40,729 nt of DNA from a virus, in the IMG/VR virus record IMGVR_UViG_3300032160_001590, positions 1-40,729 of that record; one strand, given 5' to 3'. Under the pieces are notes generated by a model. The model made no database searches, was not told where the DNA came from, and worked only from the letters and a program-made list of their open reading frames with translations. Positions 36,463 through 40,729 of this stretch are shown piece by piece; positions within the stretch are counted from its first letter, which is position 1, and the number at the start of each line of letters is the position of its first letter. The translations under genes were made by a program, and so were the position numbers.

Positions 36463-36731
36463 GACGACCGCGCCTCGTTCCAACGGTCGATGTCGGCCTC
36501 GACCATCGCCCTGCGCTCCTTCCGGGCGCGCTGTTCGGCTGCGACTCGTCGGTCCTCGGCGTCGCGGTAGGCCAGCATCTCGTCGAGCGTCTGGCCGATG
36601 CCGAGCACCTGGTCGAGCCGCTGGTCGAGGTCGAACGCGTCTATCTCGTCGGCGAGGTACTGGTCGAGGATGTCCTTGGCCTCGGGCGGCTCGTACGGCA
36701 GCGCCAGCGGGTCGGCCACGTCGCCTAGCAC
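36459..36731 (-). CDS. Acidic helical protein, 90 aa
   Basis: A 90-residue protein with alternating acidic and aliphatic residues (DILDQYLADEIDAFDLDQRL, DQVLGIGQTLDEMLAYRDAE) and a basic C-terminal helix. I start it at GTG 36731, whose GTGCTAG overlaps the stop of the upstream gene, an arrangement repeated 212 bases upstream; a start at 36773 would extend the N-terminus by 14 residues. It resembles an ASCH-operon accessory or antitoxin-like helical protein; function unknown. Confidence 0.6.
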   Translation of the reverse strand: MLGDVADPLALPYEPPEAKDILDQYLADEIDAFDLDQRLDQVLGIGQTLDEMLAYRDAEDRRVAAEQRARKERRAMVEADIDRWNEARSS

Positions 36732-36943
36732 GGGCGCTCGAAACGTGGTGCGCAGCAACGCCCGCACGAGCACTGACAGGTGGCCTCAAGAGCGCGATCA
36801 AGGAACGGTCCGCAGGCGCAAGGCTGCTCGCGGGCGCACAGTTCGCACTCCGGCCCGTAGACGATTCGTTCGACCGTCTCTACCGATGTCGCGTGCGATG
36901 TCACCACGTTTGCGCTCGGCGGCGACGCTGTGTCGCCTAGCAC
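36725..36943 (-). CDS. Cys-rich 72-aa metal-binding protein
   Basis: A 72-residue protein with ten Cys, nine of them in the C-terminal half (ECELCAREQPCACGPF, then TCQCSCGRCCAPRFERPC). The spacing fits one or more zinc or iron-sulphur sites. GTG 36943 shares GTGCTAG with the stop of the preceding gene, and its own TAG overlaps the next gene in the same way. Codon bias is good. A redox or zinc-storage role is conceivable; no family recognised. Confidence 0.6.
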   Translation of the reverse strand: MLGDTASPPSANVVTSHATSVETVERIVYGPECELCAREQPCACGPFLDRALEATCQCSCGRCCAPRFERPC

Positions 36944-37212
36944 GGAGGCTCCCCACGCATCGCGCGCACCGTCGCGGCCACTTCCTCGCTGCCGAGCATC
37001 CCGGCGAACAAGTGCGGGTCGATCGGCTGGTCGCGATGCGCACGTATCGGCTTCACGTAATGCTCCGTCAGGAGCGCGTCCAGCTCCGCGGCCGTGAGCA
37101 CCGGCCCCGGCGGTTGCCGTGGCAGCGGCGGGAGAGTGCGCCAAGACTGCTCTAGCCACGGTGCGATCAGGCGTGCGAGACGCTCGCGTAGCTGTGCCGC
37201 GCGGTACCTCAT
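36937..37212 (-). CDS. Helical basic protein, 91 aa
   Basis: A 91-residue protein started at ATG 37212 with AAAGGGG nine bases upstream; a GTG at 37317 overlapping the previous stop would add 35 low-complexity residues. It has a basic amphipathic helix (LRERLARLIAPWLEQSW), a Pro-rich turn and an acidic helix (ELDALLTEHYVKPIRAHRDQ). Its stop is embedded in the GTGCTAG of the next start. Function unknown. Confidence 0.55.
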   Translation of the reverse strand: MRYRAAQLRERLARLIAPWLEQSWRTLPPLPRQPPGPVLTAAELDALLTEHYVKPIRAHRDQPIDPHLFAGMLGSEEVAATVRAMRGEPPC

Positions 37213-37313
37213 GCGTTCACCCCTTTCGGTACGTTCCCGCGTTCGGCGAGCGGAGTGCGGTGGGTGCTGGACAGTGCGCGTCGCCGTGCCAGTCCCATCC
37301 TCGTTGTGCCGTT

Positions 37314-38024
37314 TCACCGGAGCGCCGCCTCGAGCAGGCGCGCTTCACCTTCGAGCTTGCGCAACTGCTCGCGTGCGCGTGGTGTGCGCGCGAGCCGCCG
37401 CGCCGTACCGATTGCCTCCTGCATCGCCTCATGCTGGCCGGTGAGGCCGCCCGCGCGGTTCGCGTCCGCCTGGATCGCGTAGTGAGCGAGCACGCTCGCG
37501 GACGGGCTCTCACCCTCGGAGCGCATCGCACGGACGCTCGCCGCGGTATAGCCATGATCCTCGTCGCGGGCAGGCGGACGCGCGGCGCCACACCGGCAGA
37601 CCTCCTGCTTATCCTGAAACGCCCGGCCGCACGTCACAACACGCCCGTCTTGGAGCTTGACGCGTGCCCGACAAATCGGCGGGACGGGTGTGCTCGCGCG
37701 CAGCAGCCGCGGCGTGTCCGTCAAGTCGCCCAACGCGAAGCTAACGAGCCACGCGTACTGCCATCCCCGGCCCGCTGTTTTCCACCATGCCCGGAGCTCC
37801 ACCGGGTTACGGAAACCCGCGCGCTGACACTCACGGAGCGTCACGTCCTCGATCTCTGATTCCCGCGCGCCTGTAACCGTCAGCTCGCCGTGCGCACGGC
37901 CGCCGTAGGCGATCGTGTAGCAGCGTCCCGCGCTGTAGCGGCACTCAGCGTCGCGTGCCGGGACCGGCTCTAGCGTGATCGCGCCCGCGAGCACGAGCGG
38001 CCCACGGTCGGGGGCGAACTTCAC
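37314..38024 (-). CDS. ASCH-like domain protein, 236 aa
   Basis: A 236-residue protein started at GTG 38024, with GGAG about seven bases upstream; the longer frame upstream is Arg/Ser-rich shadow. Residues 1-120 fit an ASCH/PUA-type beta barrel: LVLAGAITLEPVPARDAECR, GRCYTIAYGGRAHGELTVTG, then EDVTLRECQRAGFRNPVELR and AWLVSFALGDLTDTPRLL. ASCH proteins bind RNA or modified nucleotides in other systems. The C-terminal half has a Cys cluster (ICRARVKLQDGRVVTCGRAF, CRCGAARPP) and a helical end. It heads the leftward operon, downstream of a good promoter. RNA binding is an inference. Confidence 0.6.
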   Translation of the reverse strand: MKFAPDRGPLVLAGAITLEPVPARDAECRYSAGRCYTIAYGGRAHGELTVTGARESEIEDVTLRECQRAGFRNPVELRAWWKTAGRGWQYAWLVSFALGDLTDTPRLLRASTPVPPICRARVKLQDGRVVTCGRAFQDKQEVCRCGAARPPARDEDHGYTAASVRAMRSEGESPSASVLAHYAIQADANRAGGLTGQHEAMQEAIGTARRLARTPRAREQLRKLEGEARLLEAALR

Positions 38025-38099
38025 TCGCGCGCTCCGGCAGCAGAGCTCATCGACCGGAGCGTAGCACTGCCACCACGCGCCTCTCCAGCCAGTGACACG

Positions 38100-38129
38100 G
38101 GTAGGGAATAAGGGGTACAACGGTAGGGA
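38100..38129. repeat. Operator-like direct repeat GGTAGGGA
   Basis: GGTAGGGA occurs at 38100-38107 and 38122-38129, a 22-bp period (two helical turns), each followed by A/T-rich bases. It lies between the leftward promoter and the ASCH-like gene, where a bound repressor could block transcription. Confidence 0.45.
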
Positions 38130-38152
38130 TATGTCCGTGCGGGTCGGCCGGG

Positions 38153-38181
38153 CGTATATCACAACCGCGCGACCAGCACAA
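38153..38181 (-). promoter_or_regulatory. Leftward early promoter candidate
   Basis: On the minus strand TTGTGC (38181-38176) and TATACG (38158-38153) are separated by 17 bases. It would start transcription near 38146 toward the ASCH-like gene, with a leader of about 120 bases containing the GGTAGGGA repeats. Confidence 0.5.
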
Positions 38182-38308
38182 CTACTCGCGCGGGCCTGAT
38201 TCGGTAAAACCGCCCTGTCAGAGCCAGATCGCCTCAGAAATTCGTGGCCGCTACCTCTCGATAGCGACCGCCGCGACGACACTTGCGGCCGACCGGAGCC
38301 GTGTGCCT

Positions 38309-38321
38309 TAATATTTCAATG
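38309..38321 (+). promoter_or_regulatory. -10 box and leaderless start
   Basis: TAATAT at 38309-38314 lies only four bases before ATG 38319. With a -10 box this close the transcript would begin at or near the ATG, a leaderless message, which is common in Actinobacteria. TTGCGG at 38283-38288 is a possible but too distant -35 box. Confidence 0.5.
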
Positions 38322-38678
38322 ACTTCGAGTCGCACGCAAATTCAGCGGGTGGCCGCGCTCCTCCGCGAGCGCGGCCCGCTCGGCATAACTTGCGTGGACT
38401 TCCAGGGTCCCCACGTTGCCGATGGTGGCCGCCCGGTTTTGCGGCTAGGCGCGCGGGTCTGGGAGTTGCAGACTCGGCATGGTCACGTGATCGAGAGCGA
38501 GCTGGTCACACTGTCCGGGGGGGCTCGCGTGTCTCGCTATCGCCTCGTCGGCTCGTCGCCGGGGTGCATGACACCAGCGCCGCTGCCGGGCGTGGCCGAC
38601 GCCGGCCTGGAGCAGCTCGGCCTCGACGTCGGGCTCGCGCGGCCACGCGCGCGCTGTGCGGTCCTGGGGGCCGAGTGA
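38319..38678 (+). CDS. Winged-helix DNA-binding protein, 119 aa
   Basis: A 119-residue protein, first gene of the rightward lysogeny block, read from a likely leaderless ATG. Residues 3-75 form a winged helix: TQIQRVAALLRERGPLGIT (H1-H2), RPVLRLGARVWELQTRHG (recognition helix) and VIESELVTLSGGARVSRYRL (wing). Phages often use such proteins as small regulators or directionality factors. The C-terminal 35 residues are Leu/Ala/Arg-rich. It is a natural candidate for control of the divergent region, opposite the ASCH-like gene. Confidence 0.7.
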   Translation: MTSSRTQIQRVAALLRERGPLGITCVDFQGPHVADGGRPVLRLGARVWELQTRHGHVIESELVTLSGGARVSRYRLVGSSPGCMTPAPLPGVADAGLEQLGLDVGLARPRARCAVLGAE

Positions 38679-39046
38679 TGGGCAGCCTCTGCGGAGCCAT
38701 CACCGGTGACCATCTTGGGCCGGATATGGACGGCGAGCCGCTGTTCGACCCGCGTGACGCGCTCCAGCTCGCGCGTCAGCTAGCCGTCGCGAGCTGTCTC
38801 TTGAGGGTGTTCCCCGCCGCCGACGTGGGTATCGACGACGGTGGGGCGCTCGTCGGGGGCCGCCTGCTCGCCTGGCCCGAAGCGGATCAGATCGCACGCG
38901 ACGTCGGTCTCGGGGACGTGCTCACCGCGATCGACCAGCGGCTCGCCGCGCCCGAGCGGAAGTTTGTCCTGCTCGAGGTCCACGAGGACGCGCAGGTTGC
39001 CGCCGTGCAGGACGCGCAGCAGCTCGCGCTGGGGACCGCGCTGTGA
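38678..39046 (+). CDS. Hypothetical protein in lysogeny block, 122 aa
   Basis: A 122-residue protein started at ATG 38678 (TGATG with the upstream stop; GTG 38675 is also possible). It is largely helical and hydrophobic in part (LQLARQLAVASCLLRVFPAA) with acidic strands (RKFVLLEVHEDAQVAAVQDA). It sits between a winged-helix gene and an excisionase-like gene and overlaps the latter. Function unknown. Confidence 0.6.
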   Translation: MGSLCGAITGDHLGPDMDGEPLFDPRDALQLARQLAVASCLLRVFPAADVGIDDGGALVGGRLLAWPEADQIARDVGLGDVLTAIDQRLAAPERKFVLLEVHEDAQVAAVQDAQQLALGTAL

Positions 39047-39261
39047 CCCCGTCGAAGATCCGGGCGCCGATCAGCCGGCACGCGTACACCGTGGTGGAGG
39101 GAGCGGCGTCGATCGGGATGGGTCCGGGCTGGTTTCGTGAGCACGTTCTGCCTGACCTCCAGGTCGTGCGCGTCAGGCAGGCGGGTAAGGCCACGACGGT
39201 GCTTGTCCCACCATCCGAGATCGAGCGGTGGGTCCGTGAGCACCTTGAGGCCGCAGCGTGA
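39043..39261 (+). CDS. Excisionase-like helix-turn-helix protein, 72 aa
   Basis: A 72-residue protein started at GTG 39043, overlapping the upstream TGA (GTGA). It has the layout of MerR-type excisionases: a strand-helix (AYTVVEGAASIGMGPGWFRE), a wing (LQVVRVRQAGKATTVLVPP) and a closing helix (SEIERWVREHLEAAA). Excisionases bind att DNA and bias integrase towards excision. Directly upstream of the integrase cluster, this assignment is natural, although a general HTH regulator is possible. Confidence 0.65.
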   Translation: MTPSKIRAPISRHAYTVVEGAASIGMGPGWFREHVLPDLQVVRVRQAGKATTVLVPPSEIERWVREHLEAAA

Positions 39262-39314
39262 GCACGGCTTGTAGTATGCTTCCCCGCACTGCTACCAACA
39301 TGCCGGGAGGCACG

Positions 39315-39548
39315 ATGACCCAGGACGAGAAAGACGAGAAGGTCCGCGAGAACAGGCTACGGGCAGCCGCCGAGCGCCAAGGGCTCAAGCTGAGCAAGTC
39401 CCGTAGTCGTGACCCTAGGGCCATCGGCTACGGCTGCTGGCTGATCGTAGACGCTAACAATCGGGTTGTGGCGGGCGTAGGGGGGACCGGGCGCCCGGAG
39501 ATGGACTTGGATCAAGTTGAGCGGTACCTGACGGAAGGTGAGCGCTGA
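39315..39548 (+). CDS. Small conserved actinobacterial protein, 77 aa
   Basis: A 77-residue protein started at ATG 39315 with GGGAGG four bases upstream; an upstream frame is rejected because of poor codon bias. It has the pattern AAAERQGLKLSKSRSRDPRA, YGCWLIVDANNRVVAG, and EMDLDQVERYLTEGER, which I recall from many small actinobacterial and actinophage proteins placed near integrases. It overlaps the integrase start by one base (TGATG). The family function is not known. Confidence 0.75.
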   Translation: MTQDEKDEKVRENRLRAAAERQGLKLSKSRSRDPRAIGYGCWLIVDANNRVVAGVGGTGRPEMDLDQVERYLTEGER

Positions 39549-40729
39549 TGCACACCGAAACGGCAGCGACAGGGGTCACGCGGCGCCACAGTAGCGCTTG
39601 CTCTTTGAGTCGGGGCGGCAAGAAGTGCTCGTGCCAGTATCCGCTCCCGACCCTCCAGGCGAAGGTCAGCAAACCCGGCACGGGCCGGTGCGACACGAGA
39701 GACTTCGCGGCGGACGAACTGGCGGCTGCGCGTGAGTGGCGGGTCCTCCAGAAAGCCAAGAATCGGAAAGGTGAAGCAGCCGCGAAAGAATCGCCGCGCC
39801 TCGAACAGTACGCCCTGGAGGTTTGGTTGCCGGCGGTACGGGCCGAGGTCGATCGTGGCAAGAGGAAGGTGCAGACCGTCGAGGCGTATGATCGCCATCT
39901 GCGGAGCTACATCTTCCCCCGGTTCGGCCAGACGCGCCTTGACGACTTGCGGCCTGGACCCTTGCAGGAACTCCTAGACGACCTGAAAGCGCAGGGCCTC
40001 TCGGAGAGCACGGTCGACAGCGCGTTCACACCACTGAAGGGTCTCGTGCGGTTCGCGGTCAAACGTGAACACACGAGTTCTAACCGGGTCGTGGTGGACA
40101 AAGATCGGGTTGTGTCGCGCGAGAAACGGACGGTCGAGCTGCCCGTGCTCGTGAGCATGATCGCCGCCCTTCCTGAGACGGAGCGCGGCGTGTGGGCGAC
40201 GGCGGGCCTCGCGGGGCTGCGACGTGGCGAGCTGGCGGCGCTGCGGCCCGAGGATGTCGACCTGACGGCCGACACGCTGGAGGTCTTCCGCGCGCTCGAC
40301 TCGAAGTATCGTCTTGGTCTGCCGAAGGGCGGCAGGGGGCGCAAAGTACTCATCCTGGACGAGCTGCGGCCGTTCCTGCGCCGGCAGCTGCTTCTCGCGG
40401 ACCCGGCGCAGGACTATCTGTTCGGGAAGCCTCAGCGGATCTTCCGCGCCGTCGAGCCCGCGCGCAGATCGTGGAAGACGCACGGCCTGCCGACCGACAT
40501 GGGTTTGCATCACTTTCGGCATTGCTTCACGACCTACCTGCACGGCGCAGGCGTGTCGACGAAGGTGATCGACGACGCGATCGAACATGTCACGCCCGGC
40601 TTGACGCTGGGCCTTTACGTGCATGTCCAGGCGAGCGACCGCACGCTGGCGAAAGAGCAGTTCAGCGCCTACTACAAGCGCATGTTTGTCGCAGATGATG
40701 TCGCACAAGCCGGGATCGGGGCTCTGTAG
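39548..40729 (+). CDS. int: Tyrosine-type site-specific integrase
   Basis: A 393-residue integrase. Residues 15-50 hold a Cys-rich N-terminal arm (CSLSRGGKKCSCQY, RCDTR). The core-binding domain spans about 85-175 and the catalytic domain about 195-385. Catalytic residues: Arg225 in AGLRRGELAALR, His321-x-x-Arg324 in LHHFRHCFTTYL, His347 in IEHVTPG, and nucleophile Tyr357 in LGLYVHV. It joins phage attP with host attB and, with the excisionase-like gene product, excises the prophage. No attP core or tRNA 3'-end match is visible close by. The stop codon is the last codon of the window. Confidence 0.95.
   Translation: MHTETAATGVTRRHSSACSLSRGGKKCSCQYPLPTLQAKVSKPGTGRCDTRDFAADELAAAREWRVLQKAKNRKGEAAAKESPRLEQYALEVWLPAVRAEVDRGKRKVQTVEAYDRHLRSYIFPRFGQTRLDDLRPGPLQELLDDLKAQGLSESTVDSAFTPLKGLVRFAVKREHTSSNRVVVDKDRVVSREKRTVELPVLVSMIAALPETERGVWATAGLAGLRRGELAALRPEDVDLTADTLEVFRALDSKYRLGLPKGGRGRKVLILDELRPFLRRQLLLADPAQDYLFGKPQRIFRAVEPARRSWKTHGLPTDMGLHHFRHCFTTYLHGAGVSTKVIDDAIEHVTPGLTLGLYVHVQASDRTLAKEQFSAYYKRMFVADDVAQAGIGAL

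Noticed and set aside
36238-36801. Long leftward frame of 187 codons
   Set aside because: Only the last 74 codons show codon bias, and the GTGA overlap marks the true start at 36462.
1-40729. CRISPR array, insertion sequence or diversity-generating retroelement
   Set aside because: No regularly spaced direct repeats, transposase-like frame or reverse transcriptase is visible; the repeats found are intragenic or operator-sized.

Overview
The window reads as an essentially complete temperate, short-tailed (podovirus-like) phage or prophage of a high-GC actinobacterium. Direct evidence: strongly GC-biased third codon positions, frequent GTG starts, 4-base ATGA/GTGA gene overlaps, a P22/T7-type virion set (terminase, portal, scaffold, coat, adaptor, nozzle propeller, several long helical proteins fitting ejection proteins) with no sheath, tail-tube or tape-measure gene, and a tyrosine integrase with an excisionase-like gene. 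Small zinc-ribbon and membrane proteins of kinds I associate with Actinobacteria fit; a Thermoleophilia (Solirubrobacter-like) host is possible, but that is only an impression from composition and protein types.

Layout. (1) Positions 1-1593: short rightward genes and a 270-nt gene-free stretch whose inverted repeats predict an elaborately folded RNA. (2) Positions 1687-32435: one long leftward late region. In order of transcription it holds three small proteins, a tRNA-Met, small basic and Cys-rich proteins, three tandem paralogues, terminase large subunit (TerL), small structural proteins, portal, beta-rich fibre/decoration proteins, scaffold, major capsid protein, a YadA-head-like repeat fibre, adaptor, nozzle, fibre/needle proteins, internal virion proteins including one of 1329 aa, a lytic transglycosylase, a possible small terminase, an XRE regulator, a holin-like protein, a stand-alone PAS-domain protein, two small membrane proteins and a coiled-coil protein. 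One rightward gene (5564-5839) lies against this direction. (3) Positions 32436-33319: a divergent intergenic region with strong G+T skew on both outgoing coding strands. (4) Positions 33320-35108: four rightward genes (zinc-binding, NYETW-motif and HTH proteins) ending at a classic intrinsic terminator. (5) Positions 38024 down to 35186: a tightly overlapping leftward operon of nine small genes headed by an ASCH-like protein. (6) Positions 38025-38318: a second divergent control region. (7) Positions 38319-40729: a rightward lysogeny/integration block (winged helix, hypothetical, excisionase-like, small conserved protein, integrase).

If the molecule is circular, block 7 would run directly into block 1, because the last base ends the integrase stop and the first base begins a GTG-started gene. 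The two convergent points (about 1.6 kb and 35.15 kb) carry strong hairpins and the two divergent points carry promoter-like or repeat-rich DNA, so the transcription plan is coherent. The items most worth a second look are the structured RNA at 584-856, the nozzle gene with no usable start and an in-frame TGA inside a hairpin, the antisense membrane gene beside the transglycosylase, and the XRE/PAS/membrane-protein cassette downstream of the lysis genes.
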